Shown here: positions 1 to 8,509 of the stretch, one piece after another
Layout: each line of letters opens with the position of its first letter
How positions within the stretch are numbered: position 1 is the first letter of the stretch
Origin: Acidobacteriota bacterium
Lineage (GTDB): Bacteria; Acidobacteriota; Terriglobia; Terriglobales; Acidobacteriaceae
Length of the DNA stretch: 64,000 bases
Assembly: GCA_013289685.1 (NCBI GenBank)
Contig: JABCZL010000002.1
Span: forward strand, 310,001 to 374,000
Direction of reading: 5' to 3'
Program-made: the position numbers and the translations under genes
The notes under the pieces: generated by a model
What the model saw: only the letters and a program-made list of their open reading frames with translations
Told to the model about the DNA's origin: nothing
Database searches by the model: none

Positions 1-1512
1 GTCAACCGGCGTTCGATACTGCGACCATCCCGGCACGGGACGCATAAAGAAGAGTTGCTCCAGCCGCAGATCGCCGTGGAAAATGTTGCCTTCGGTCAAT
101 CCGTAGGTGCGCTCCAGATCGAGTGGAGTCAGCACTTGCCGCGCAACGATTGCGCCGGGAACATTCGGAGCATATTCGGCAATCTTCCTTACGACGCGAT
201 CGCCCAGCAGTTCGCGCTTCTCGTCCCAGTTGCCTTCCCGCAGGTGGTAGGGCACGTACTGCACGAAGCACGTGAGAATGTGTTTGCCGGGCGGAGCCAG
301 CGAATCATCCGCATTCGAGGAGACCACGCAGTCGACCCACAACTCTTCGGGAATCTCTCCGAACTTGGCGATGTCATAGCAGCGTTCGGCGAATGCAAGT
401 GAGGGAACGAGCGTGTAGAAGGTGCGTTCGAGCGCGCTTGCCTGGGTCGAGGTGCCGGTGAACCGGGGTTCCTCGCCCAGGACTAGGTTCACTTTGGCGC
501 ACGGACCCTGCATCTTGATGCCTTGCACGGCGAACCGGAAATCTTCTGGAAGTTCCTTGGCGTCCACCATTCTCAAAAATGTCCGCTTGGGGTCGGCGTT
601 GGAAAGTACCATGCGGGCGCGAAGTTCAGTTCCGTCTTCCAGCACGACACTGCGCGCCCGGCCATTGCGCACAGCGATGCGAGCGACTGGGGCCGAAGTG
701 CGAATCTCAACCCCGAGCTTTTTGCCTGCGGCCGCCAGTGCCTGGGTAATCGATCCCATGCCGCCCATCACGTGTCCGTAAAAGCCTTGCAGTTCATGCT
801 CCCCGCCGCTGAGCAGGTGAAACAACAATCCGATCGCGGTCCCCGGCTGGTATGGCCCGCCGTGCTTGCCGTAGACGTTGTTCGCGAGAAACATGGTCTT
901 CATTTTCTCGGACTCGTAGTTGTGATCGAGAAATTCCCCGAGACTGCCGGTGAGGAACGATACGAGTTGCGAAATCTCAGCGCTGGAGATGCCGCGAAGG
1001 CGTTTGCCAACGCGGAACAGATGCGACCAGCCTTTCATGGTCGAGGTGTCGACTTCCGGCGGTGGTTCCATGAAGAACGGCTGCAAGTAACGTGCCAGCT
1101 TTTTCAGCTGATCGTCGACTTGCACAAATCGCGCTGCATCTTTTGCGGAAATCTTGGAAAATTCTTGTCGCGCTCGCTCACGATCCACCCACCACGGCAC
1201 CACATGGCCGTCGGGGAAGGGAACCTGGATCGCCGGATCGCAGGGAATCATACGCAGGCCGTGACTCCCCAGATCCAATTCGGAGACCACTTCCGGGCGG
1301 AGCATGCTCGCAATATAAGAAGTCGTGGACACGCGGCAACCGGGCGCGATTTCTTCCGTCACACAGCATCCACCAACAATTCCCCGGCGTTCGAGAACGA
1401 GAGTCGAGAGTCCCGATCGCGCCAGATAGGCCGCCGCAGTGAGGCCGTTATGACCTGCGCCGATCACGATAGCGTCGTAAATGAAGCCGGGACGGTTTTG
1501 ACTTGAAGTCAC
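1..1512 (-). CDS. FAD-dependent oxidoreductase, phytoene desaturase/PYROXD2-like (partial, C-terminus off window)
   Basis: The reverse strand is open from a GTG at 1512 to the window edge, about 504 codons with no stop. The N-terminus holds a Rossmann dinucleotide-binding motif (AIVIGAGHNGLTAAAYLA), followed by a conserved LERR..VGG FAD contact; this is the pattern of COG1233 amine-oxidase/phytoene-desaturase relatives. Family members oxidise C-C or C-N bonds with FAD; the substrate cannot be inferred. The 3' end of the gene lies outside the window. It is divergent from the TetR gene, with about 117 bases between starts, so the operator at 1597-1611 might affect both. A TTG two codons upstream of the GTG is an alternative start. 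Confidence 0.85.
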   Translation of the reverse strand, partial: MTSSQNRPGFIYDAIVIGAGHNGLTAAAYLARSGLSTLVLERRGIVGGCCVTEEIAPGCRVSTTSYIASMLRPEVVSELDLGSHGLRMIPCDPAIQVPFPDGHVVPWWVDRERARQEFSKISAKDAARFVQVDDQLKKLARYLQPFFMEPPPEVDTSTMKGWSHLFRVGKRLRGISSAEISQLVSFLTGSLGEFLDHNYESEKMKTMFLANNVYGKHGGPYQPGTAIGLLFHLLSGGEHELQGFYGHVMGGMGSITQALAAAGKKLGVEIRTSAPVARIAVRNGRARSVVLEDGTELRARMVLSNADPKRTFLRMVDAKELPEDFRFAVQGIKMQGPCAKVNLVLGEEPRFTGTSTQASALERTFYTLVPSLAFAERCYDIAKFGEIPEELWVDCVVSSNADDSLAPPGKHILTCFVQYVPYHLREGNWDEKRELLGDRVVRKIAEYAPNVPGAIVARQVLTPLDLERTYGLTEGNIFHGDLRLEQLFFMRPVPGWSQYRTPVD

Positions 1513-1564
1513 GGAAGGCAATCTGAATCGGACTAGACTACCGCAGATAGCAGCAAAAATGAAG

Positions 1565-1593
1565 TTGAAATCGCTATAACCCTCCTGTATGCT
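1565..1593 (+). promoter_or_regulatory. Sigma70-like promoter for the TetR gene
   Basis: TTGAAA (1565-1570) and TATGCT (1588-1593) are separated by exactly 17 bases and lie 36 bases upstream of the preferred ATG at 1630. The palindromic operator begins four bases after the -10 box. Assigned by consensus match only. Confidence 0.45.
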
Positions 1594-1596
1594 GTC

Positions 1597-1611
1597 GTGA
1601 CTTACAGTCAC
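1597..1611. promoter_or_regulatory. Palindromic operator, probable TetR autoregulatory site
   Basis: GTGACT-TAC-AGTCAC is a perfect 6-bp inverted repeat with a 3-bp spacer, placed just after the putative -10 box and just before the TetR gene. TetR-family repressors commonly bind such palindromes next to their own start. The GTG in this palindrome can be read as a start codon of the same frame, but the operator position argues for starting at 1630. Confidence 0.55.
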
Positions 1612-1629
1612 TATTTTTATCTTTTACCT

Positions 1630-2364
1630 ATGCCTGGAATTGCCAGCAATCGCGCTACTCCACCGCTCTACCAACGCCAGGCTCCAGCGCGTCCGCGCTC
1701 GGAGGCGAAACGCAGCCGCATCGTCGAGGCCGCCACGCAACATTTTGCCGAGCATGGGTATCACGCGGCTCGGGTGGGCGACATCGCCAATGCGCTGGGC
1801 ATCGCCAAGGGATCCATCTTCCAACACTTTGGCAGCAAGGATGGGCTATTCTTCGAAGTCTATAAACGTTCCGTGCGCTCGTTCGCCAAGTACCTCGACG
1901 CGCCGGCGGACATCCGCGCGGCAGGTTTCTTCGAGGTGCTGCGCTACTGGCTGGTGCGCACCGAACACCTCGTGCACGAGGATTGGATTCCCTACCGGAT
2001 CTCTCTGCTCGGAAATTACGGCACCGATTTTGTTTTGAAGCGCGAGATTAATCGCTTCCTCATCAGCGAAGATCCCTACGGTACCGTCGCCTTCGTGCGC
2101 TTCGGGCTCGATCGCCGCGAACTGCGCAAGGACATGGACATCGAGATGATCGTTTCGATCATCGACTGGATGGTGGAGCGTTTTCAGGATGCACTGCTTA
2201 CGGCTGAACTGGATCCGGGGTTGTTTCGCCGCCAGGGAGAACTGGCCGAGAAGAAAGACGCCAGAATCCAGCAGTTTCTGGCCGTGCTGCAGCGGGCGAT
2301 TGGCGCCGCGGCCGATCTCGCGCCCATTGCGCGTCCAAAGGCGCGCGGGAATCATCGCCGTTAG
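1630..2364 (+). CDS. TetR/AcrR family transcriptional regulator
   Basis: 244 aa from the ATG at 1630. An N-terminal helix-turn-helix spans about residues 28-74, with the typical TetR pattern (IVEAATQHFAEHGY, then GDIANALGIAKGSIFQHFGSKDGL in two parts). The C-terminal ligand-binding half is helical and unassigned. An in-frame GTG at 1597 adds 11 residues but overlaps the palindrome, so the later ATG was chosen. It precedes a Rieske oxygenase and an amidohydrolase on the same strand and diverges from an FAD oxidoreductase, so these are its likely targets (inference). Confidence 0.9.
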   Translation: MPGIASNRATPPLYQRQAPARPRSEAKRSRIVEAATQHFAEHGYHAARVGDIANALGIAKGSIFQHFGSKDGLFFEVYKRSVRSFAKYLDAPADIRAAGFFEVLRYWLVRTEHLVHEDWIPYRISLLGNYGTDFVLKREINRFLISEDPYGTVAFVRFGLDRRELRKDMDIEMIVSIIDWMVERFQDALLTAELDPGLFRRQGELAEKKDARIQQFLAVLQRAIGAAADLAPIARPKARGNHRR

Positions 2365-2399
2365 TTGTTGGGAATATCGCGAAGGGCTTCGTTTTGTTG

Positions 2400-2447
2400 T
2401 TTCCCTTCGTGTTACTTTGTGTCGTTCGTGGTAAGAGTTTTGAGACT
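2400..2447. repeat. TTCGTG-rich dispersed repeat, copy 1
   Basis: This segment matches 32016-32065 in a pattern of the form TTTCCTTCGTGnTACTTnGTG followed by TTCGTnGTAAG. It sits between the TetR and Rieske genes. The function is unknown; both copies are intergenic. Confidence 0.5.
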
Positions 2448-2485
2448 GACTCCGCAATTCCTAGCATTCATTCGAGAGCATAAAC

Positions 2486-3616
2486 ATGCAAGCTTCGACC
2501 GAACAGATTCTCTCCAGCTATAACGATCGTGCTCCACTGGCGGAGGCTTCGACCATCCCTGCCCCCTGGTATGTCGATCCACGCATCGCAGAACTGGAGC
2601 GGCTCAACGTCTTCAGCAAGACCTGGCAGCTCGTTGCCCGCACCGATCAAGTGCAGAAGCCGGGAGACTTTGTGACCACCCGGCTGGCCGGAGAGCCCAT
2701 TGTGGTTGTGCGCGGAAGCGACGATACGCTGCGCGCCTTCTACAACGTATGCCGCCATCACGCCGCGGCTGTTGTGACCCAGCCCTGCGGTCACGCGGAG
2801 ATCCTGCAATGTCCCTACCACGGCTGGAAATACGGTCTCGACGGATCGCTCAAAGGCATGCCCGAGTTCGAGGGAGTGCAGAATTTCGATCGCGCCGCCA
2901 ACGGTCTGGTTCCCATACGCGTGGAAACCTGGGAGTGCTTCGTATTCGTCAACCTCGACCTCCAGGCTGCGCCATTGCAGCAGTTTCTCGGCGGACTGGT
3001 GAAGAGGCTTGCGCCGCTCGGTGTCAGCAAGTTGCACTACTTCGACCGCAGGACCTACGACATTCATTGCAACTGGAAAGTCTACATCGATAACTACCTT
3101 GACGGCGGCTATCACGTGCCCCACCTGCATAAGGGCCTGAATTCCGTGCTCGATTACAAGCAGTACGCCATCGAGAACGAAGATCGTTATTGCCTGCAAT
3201 CCAGCCCCATGGTCGCATCCGACGAAGACGCCGCCACCGGCGCGACTCGCAAGGGCGACCGCGCCTGGTATTTCTGGCAATATCCCAACCTGATGATCAA
3301 TTGCTACGAGGGATATATGGACACGAACTATGTCGTGCCCGTCGATGCCGATCATTGCACCGTGATTTTCGATTTCTACTTCAGCGACGTGAGCGAGGCG
3401 CGGCGCGCGTACAACACTGAATCCGTGAACGTCGGCAACCGAGTGCAGGACGAAGACCTCGGCATTTGCGAAGATGTGCAGCGCGGCCTGAAGTCGCGGG
3501 CTTACGGCGCGGGCCGGTTATCAGTGCGGCGTGAAGCGGGCGAGCAGTTGTTTCACCAATTGCTCGCCGCCGATCTAAAACAGCATCCCGTATCATCCTT
3601 GGCGGCGGCCGATTGA
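2486..3616 (+). CDS. Rieske non-heme iron oxygenase alpha subunit, choline-monooxygenase-like
   Basis: 376 aa. The Rieske [2Fe-2S] ligands are C89-x-H91 and C109-x2-H112. The mononuclear iron site is in IDNYLDGGYHVPHLHKGL, with H210 and H215 in an H-x4-H arrangement. This stretch resembles plant choline monooxygenase and related bacterial quaternary-amine oxygenases more than naphthalene dioxygenase, where the bridging Asp sits one residue later. The enzyme would use O2 and electrons from a separate reductase; no reductase is present in the window. It lies 121 bases after the TetR gene and overlaps the ORF of the following amidohydrolase. The exact substrate is not known. Confidence 0.88.
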   Translation: MQASTEQILSSYNDRAPLAEASTIPAPWYVDPRIAELERLNVFSKTWQLVARTDQVQKPGDFVTTRLAGEPIVVVRGSDDTLRAFYNVCRHHAAAVVTQPCGHAEILQCPYHGWKYGLDGSLKGMPEFEGVQNFDRAANGLVPIRVETWECFVFVNLDLQAAPLQQFLGGLVKRLAPLGVSKLHYFDRRTYDIHCNWKVYIDNYLDGGYHVPHLHKGLNSVLDYKQYAIENEDRYCLQSSPMVASDEDAATGATRKGDRAWYFWQYPNLMINCYEGYMDTNYVVPVDADHCTVIFDFYFSDVSEARRAYNTESVNVGNRVQDEDLGICEDVQRGLKSRAYGAGRLSVRREAGEQLFHQLLAADLKQHPVSSLAAAD

Positions 3617-3645
3617 GCTATCTCGGTCGCTCGACGAAAGGCATC

Positions 3646-4914
3646 GTGAAACTACTTTTCGCAGCAGTGTTCGCCCTTACCGCCCTCGCGCCTGCTCAAG
3701 TGACAGCAATTCGGGCCGGCCGTTTGATAGACCCTGATTCGGGAACGGTTCTCACCGACCAGATCATCCTCGTTCGCGACTCGAAAATCGAAAAAGTCGG
3801 CAAGGGAATCGACATTCCACCGAATGCCACAATCATCGATCTCAGCAGGATGACCGTGCTTCCCGGTCTTATCGACTGCCATACTCACCTCGCCGATGGC
3901 GCGCACGAAGGCGAGCCTATGGGCCACTTCAAGAAAACGGCTGCGCAAGTCGCTTTGGAATCCGTGCCCAATGCACGCGCCATGCTGGAGTCGGGGTTTA
4001 CCACGGTGCGCGACGTGGGAGCCTACCGCGCCTTGGGTGATGTCGCTCTGCGCGATGCGATTAACCGTGGCGATATCGTAGGCCCGCGGATGTTCGTCGC
4101 CGGCGCCTATGTCACGATTTCCGGCGGAGCCGGTGCGTTGACAGGCCTTGCTCCTGATATTCAGCTTCCGTGGGACCTGCACTATGGAGAAGCCAACAGT
4201 CCGTGGGAGGTGAGGAAAGTTGTCCGCCAGCTCGCTCACGATGGCGTCGATCACATTAAGGTCCTCTCCAGCGGAGCTGTGCTCACGCACGGCAGCAATC
4301 CTAAATCGCAGGAGTTCACGCCCGAAGAACTGCAAGCCGTGGTTGACGAAGCCAATCACTTCGGACTGCGCGTCGAGGCCCACGCCCACTCCGCCGAAGG
4401 CATCAAGAATGCCATTCGCGCGGGTGTTGCCTCCGTGGAGCACGCCACCATGATCGACGACGAAGGCATCGCCCTCGCGAAACAGCATGGGACGTATCTC
4501 GACATGGATATCTACGACGAGGAGTGCATCCAGGAAGGCGGAAGAAAAGGGAAGGTGCCGAAAGATTTCCTGGAGCATGACGCCCAGCTCGGGCAGATTC
4601 AGCGCGACAACTTCCGCAAGGCTGTCGCCGCGGGCGTGAAAATGTCGTTCGGCACCGACGCCGGTGTCTGTGCCTACGGTACGAGCGGGAAACAGTTCGC
4701 CTTTATGGTCCAGTATGGAATGACCCAGATGCAAGCCATCCAGGCGGCAACCAGCTCTGCGGCTGATTTGCTGGGGCACTCCAACGAGATTGGTTCGATC
4801 AAGGCGGGCAAGTATGCGGACATCGTCGCGGTGCCAGGGGATCCGCTCGTGGATATTCGCCTGCTCGAAGACGTTAAGTTCGTGATGAAGGACGGCAAGA
4901 TCTGCAAGCAATGA
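3646..4914 (+). CDS. Secreted metal-dependent amidohydrolase (imidazolonepropionase-like)
   Basis: 422 aa from a GTG at 3646. This start was chosen because it follows an AAAGG ribosome-binding site and begins a clean signal peptide (MKLLFAAVFALTALAPAQVTA); a TTG at 3613 would put 11 extra residues in front. The amidohydrolase-fold metal site is visible as IDCHTHLAD, with later His residues in RVEAHAHS and SVEHATM and an Asp in SFGTDAG. Family members hydrolyse amide bonds, and many secreted ones are Xaa-Pro dipeptidase-like. It is probably cotranscribed with the Rieske gene. Confidence 0.87.
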   Translation: MKLLFAAVFALTALAPAQVTAIRAGRLIDPDSGTVLTDQIILVRDSKIEKVGKGIDIPPNATIIDLSRMTVLPGLIDCHTHLADGAHEGEPMGHFKKTAAQVALESVPNARAMLESGFTTVRDVGAYRALGDVALRDAINRGDIVGPRMFVAGAYVTISGGAGALTGLAPDIQLPWDLHYGEANSPWEVRKVVRQLAHDGVDHIKVLSSGAVLTHGSNPKSQEFTPEELQAVVDEANHFGLRVEAHAHSAEGIKNAIRAGVASVEHATMIDDEGIALAKQHGTYLDMDIYDEECIQEGGRKGKVPKDFLEHDAQLGQIQRDNFRKAVAAGVKMSFGTDAGVCAYGTSGKQFAFMVQYGMTQMQAIQAATSSAADLLGHSNEIGSIKAGKYADIVAVPGDPLVDIRLLEDVKFVMKDGKICKQ

Positions 4915-4921
4915 AACGCGC

Positions 4922-7006
4922 TCACTGATGATCGCGCAGAATCGTTTCCTTCCAGGTCTTGGTCTTGACCATCTGCCCGTCCTTCAGTAACTCGCGCGTG
5001 TAGGAGTAGTAGAAGTTCTTCTGATCGGTAGTCACCAGCAGATGTCCGCGCCACACCAGCGTGCGGCCCTTCAGCACGAAGACGCTCTCCGCTTCCCCGC
5101 GCACCGAGCACGTTTCAGGATGTGCGTCATCGCCTTCGTAAGAGAGATTCTCGAAATCATTTTCCGTGCCCCAGGGATACGTGTACCCATCCTTGCCCTT
5201 CCAGTGCACCGTAGTTTCTTGGTGTGCCTCGTCGCGTTCAACGGTCCACTCCCCGGGCCAGGGGAATCCTTCTTCCTTGATGTCAGTGCGCTCTTCGGAC
5301 GGCTGAGGCGGCGAGAATTCTGGCGCAGCCGCGCCTTGCACCGGAACCACCGGAAGCACGATACGCGATCCGCCCGCGCCGCCCAGTTCGAGCGATGTCG
5401 TCATCGCATACGGCGTCGGAAGCACCATCGGCCACAACGCGTTTGAAACTGCCACTCGAATGCGATGTCCTTTGGGAAATACCCACGAAGTCAAATGCAT
5501 CTCAATGTCCAGCGGATAAACTTTCCCCGGCTCCAAATCTCGCGGCTCGGTCATCGATTCCCGCTGCGCGCCATTCAGTCCCGCGCCCGTGATTTGCGTG
5601 ACCGTGCCGTCGGGAGCGACATCGGAAAGCCGCGCGAACCAATCCGCCAGCGGCGCGGTCGCTGACGCTCGCAGCAAAGCGTGCGGACGGCCGAGAACTG
5701 CCACTTCATGTTCGAGCGGCGCAGAATCATAAACCAGACTGAACGCGTCCACCGGCCGCGGATCGCTCAACAACTCTCCCCACCAGAACCCAGCCTCCAC
5801 GCCGACGGTAGGAATGTATTTCAACTCATGCGTCGCTAGCGCGGCGGTAGCGTTGTCCAGCGTGTGATTGCCATGCAGGAAAAAAGTAGTTGCCGTGCCG
5901 TCCTTCGGAGGCCAGACATCTTCCCGCCGCCACTCTCCCGGCACGTTCTGCAGACTGGAATCCGGCGGATGCCAGTGCTGCATGTAGATCACGAGCCGTG
6001 GGTCCTGCTGAACTCCGGTGTCGCGTCCCTTGAGCCAATAATCGAACCAGCGCACCGCCTGATCGCGCCACTCCACCTTCGGTCCGAAGTCTGGTTCATT
6101 AGGAAAAGAATGGTTCCAAGGTCCGACGATCGCCTTGATCGGGGCTTTCGACTTCATCAGCATGTCGGGAACGTTGTCGCGATAGCCGTCCTGCATGCCG
6201 CCGATCAGAAAGCTCGGAGTCGTGATCTCACTCAGTGGCCGCACGCGGTCGCGCCAGAACGGGCCATCGTGCTGGTGTTTCAAGTAGAGCAGCGACCACG
6301 GCGGAGAATCGAAACGCGGCCCCAGAACTTTTTCGTCGAGCGAATAATCCGGCGCACACACCCAGCCTTCAGCCATATCCATGTTCAATTCAAACTCATC
6401 AATGTGCGCCATCCCGTCGATATAGTGCACGTCGTCGTGAAACAACTCTGCAGTGGCATGCACGGCAACAATCGCCTTCAACGCCGGCGGATGCCGCATC
6501 GCCATCTGCAGCGCCGTGAATCCGCCCCACGAAATGCCGAACATGCCGACATTGCCGTTGCACCAGGGTTGGCGCGCGAGCCATGCAATCACCTGCTCGC
6601 CGTCCACTTGCTCTTGTTCGGAATACTCGCGCTCCTGCGGGACGCCTTCACTCGCGCCAAACCCGCGAATATCGACGCGTACGCCGACGTAGCCGCGCCG
6701 CGCGAAATAAGCGTGCTTGGGATAATCACCCGCAGCCGTGCCGTCGTCTTTGCGATACGGCAGGTATTCGAGCAGGGCAGGGAACTTCTCTCCCGGCTTG
6801 GCTCCTTCCGGCATGTAGAGAGTGGCCGCCAGTCGCACTCCGTCGCTCATCGGAATCCACACCTGCTCCATGCGGACTCCGTAGGCAGGAGGCGACGGCG
6901 GCTCGCTGGCGAATGTGTAGAGAGGAGACACGCTGAGAAGCGTTAGGCATCCGGCCCAGCGCGCAGTCCCAGTCAGAGTAGTTACCCACACGCGAAAATT
7001 CTTCAT
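4922..7006 (-). CDS. CocE/NonD family hydrolase (X-Pro dipeptidyl-peptidase-like), secreted
   Basis: 694 aa from the ATG at 7006. An upstream GTG at 7027 lies inside a hairpin repeat, so it was not used. An N-terminal hydrophobic segment (about residues 17-34) indicates export. The alpha/beta-hydrolase nucleophile is Ser159 in GMFGISWGG. The C-terminal half resembles the jelly-roll domain of X-Pro dipeptidyl-peptidases and cocaine esterase. The substrate could be an ester or a proline peptide; the sequence does not decide. The gene ends seven bases from the convergent amidohydrolase. Confidence 0.88.
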   Translation of the reverse strand: MKNFRVWVTTLTGTARWAGCLTLLSVSPLYTFASEPPSPPAYGVRMEQVWIPMSDGVRLAATLYMPEGAKPGEKFPALLEYLPYRKDDGTAAGDYPKHAYFARRGYVGVRVDIRGFGASEGVPQEREYSEQEQVDGEQVIAWLARQPWCNGNVGMFGISWGGFTALQMAMRHPPALKAIVAVHATAELFHDDVHYIDGMAHIDEFELNMDMAEGWVCAPDYSLDEKVLGPRFDSPPWSLLYLKHQHDGPFWRDRVRPLSEITTPSFLIGGMQDGYRDNVPDMLMKSKAPIKAIVGPWNHSFPNEPDFGPKVEWRDQAVRWFDYWLKGRDTGVQQDPRLVIYMQHWHPPDSSLQNVPGEWRREDVWPPKDGTATTFFLHGNHTLDNATAALATHELKYIPTVGVEAGFWWGELLSDPRPVDAFSLVYDSAPLEHEVAVLGRPHALLRASATAPLADWFARLSDVAPDGTVTQITGAGLNGAQRESMTEPRDLEPGKVYPLDIEMHLTSWVFPKGHRIRVAVSNALWPMVLPTPYAMTTSLELGGAGGSRIVLPVVPVQGAAAPEFSPPQPSEERTDIKEEGFPWPGEWTVERDEAHQETTVHWKGKDGYTYPWGTENDFENLSYEGDDAHPETCSVRGEAESVFVLKGRTLVWRGHLLVTTDQKNFYYSYTRELLKDGQMVKTKTWKETILRDHQ

Positions 7007-7022
7007 GAGAGGTTTTGGGAAG

Positions 7023-7043
7023 GGCACGGCTTCCAGCCGTGCC
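7023..7043. repeat. Hairpin repeat GGCACGGCT/AGCCGTGCC
   Basis: A perfect 9-bp stem with a 3-base loop overlaps the alternative GTG start of the CocE gene. Similar palindromes occur near 33094-33114 and 49166-49182, which suggests a REP-like family. Confidence 0.6.
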
Positions 7044-7097
7044 GTCTAAGCCGCAACGGATTTTGCGCTTCAGCCCCTGAGGGAGCGCGTATCCAAG

Positions 7098-8492
7098 TCA
7101 ATCCTGCGGGCCCTGCTCGCGGCGCATGGCGCGCAGATCGATCCCCAGTTGTTCCGCTTTTTTATACAGGTGACTGCGCTCCAGGCCAAGCGTTTTCGCG
7201 GCCAGGCTCATATTCTGATGGCTGCGCTTCAGTTCGGCGAGAATCACTTCGCGCTCAAACGACTGCACGCGGTCAGCCAGCGCGCCGGATCCGATCGCAG
7301 TGGGCGCAACGCCGGCTCCTGGGGAAGTCTTCGGTAGCGCTATCTGCACGGTTGCCAGATCCACCTGACCGTCGGTGGCTAATAACATTAGCCGCTCCAC
7401 CATGTTGCGCAGTTCGCGGACGTTGCCCGGCCACGGATGAGACTGCAGCGCTTCGATCGCGTCTGGCGTAAACGGGACAGTCTTCCATCCGTTCTGCGCG
7501 CACACCTGCGCCGCAAAATGTTCCACGAGCGCGGGAATGTCATCGCGCCGCTCGCGCAACGGAGGCAGCAGCAGCGGGAAGACGTGGATGCGGTGAAACA
7601 AATCCTGGCGGAATCTCTCCTCGCGTACCCGCGCTTCCAGGTCGCGGTGGGTGGCGACCACAACGCGAACGTTTACAATGACGGGTTTGTCGCCGCCGAT
7701 CCGCTCGACTTCGCCTTCCTCGAGCACGCGCAGCAGCTTGGCCTGCATGTTCAGGGGCATGTCGCCGATTTCGTCGAGAAAAATCGTGCCCTGGTCGGCC
7801 TGCTCGAACTTTCCGATATGGCGCCCGGACGCGCCGGTGAACGAGCCTTTCTCGTGTCCAAAGAGTTCGGACTCGATCAACTCCGCCGGCACAGCCGCGC
7901 AATTCAGCGTGACAAAAGGCCCCGCCGAGCGCGGGCTGCGTTCGTGAATAGTTCGCGCCACCAGTTCTTTGCCCGTGCCAGTCTCTCCGAAGATGCACAC
8001 CCGGGTCTCGCTGGCAGCCACGCGCTCCAGTTGGGCCATCACGCGCCGCATGGCTTCGCCCTTCCACACGATTTCGTGCCTGCCCAGCCGCTGGCGCAGT
8101 TGGCGGTTCTCGCTTTCCAGGCGTTGCAGCTTGAGCGCATTTTCCACCGTGAGCATCAGTTTGTCGGAGGAAATCGGTTTCTCCAGGAAGTCGAGCGCGC
8201 CCAGCCGTGTCGCGCGCACTGCCATTTCAATGTGCGCCTGCCCCGACATCATGACCACCGGGGCGGTAACGCCCTGCCGCTTCAAGTCCTCGAGCAGGCT
8301 CAGGCCGTCTTTGCCGGGCATGACCACGTCAGAAAGAATCAGATCGAAGTGCTGCGCCTTGGCCAGTTCCAGAGCCTTCGCCGCGTTGTCGCACACCGTG
8401 GCTTCGTGGCCCGCCAACCGGAAAGCACGCGACAGCGAGGCCAGCGTGTTGGCTTCATCGTCGACGATCAACAGATGCGCTTTGAGTGGCAA
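7098..8492 (-). CDS. Sigma54-dependent response regulator, NtrC/NtrX family
   Basis: 464 aa. The receiver domain has the acidic pair DD11-12, phospho-acceptor Asp55 (LILSDVVMPG) and Lys105. The AAA+ domain has Walker A GETGTGKE at 169-176 and a GSFTGA loop at about 216-221, a natural variant of the sigma54-contacting GAFTGA loop. The C-terminus is a Fis-type helix-turn-helix (MSLAAKTLGLERSHLYKKAEQL). It lies 17 bases downstream of the histidine kinase gene and is its obvious partner. It should activate sigma54 promoters; the targets are unknown. Confidence 0.95.
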   Translation of the reverse strand: MPLKAHLLIVDDEANTLASLSRAFRLAGHEATVCDNAAKALELAKAQHFDLILSDVVMPGKDGLSLLEDLKRQGVTAPVVMMSGQAHIEMAVRATRLGALDFLEKPISSDKLMLTVENALKLQRLESENRQLRQRLGRHEIVWKGEAMRRVMAQLERVAASETRVCIFGETGTGKELVARTIHERSPRSAGPFVTLNCAAVPAELIESELFGHEKGSFTGASGRHIGKFEQADQGTIFLDEIGDMPLNMQAKLLRVLEEGEVERIGGDKPVIVNVRVVVATHRDLEARVREERFRQDLFHRIHVFPLLLPPLRERRDDIPALVEHFAAQVCAQNGWKTVPFTPDAIEALQSHPWPGNVRELRNMVERLMLLATDGQVDLATVQIALPKTSPGAGVAPTAIGSGALADRVQSFEREVILAELKRSHQNMSLAAKTLGLERSHLYKKAEQLGIDLRAMRREQGPQD

Positions 8493-8509
8493 CCGTCCTC
8501 CTCGCTAGA

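Noticed and set aside
523..1506. 327-codon plus-strand ORF
   Set aside because: It is antisense to the FAD oxidoreductase, which has clear motifs; this ORF has none.
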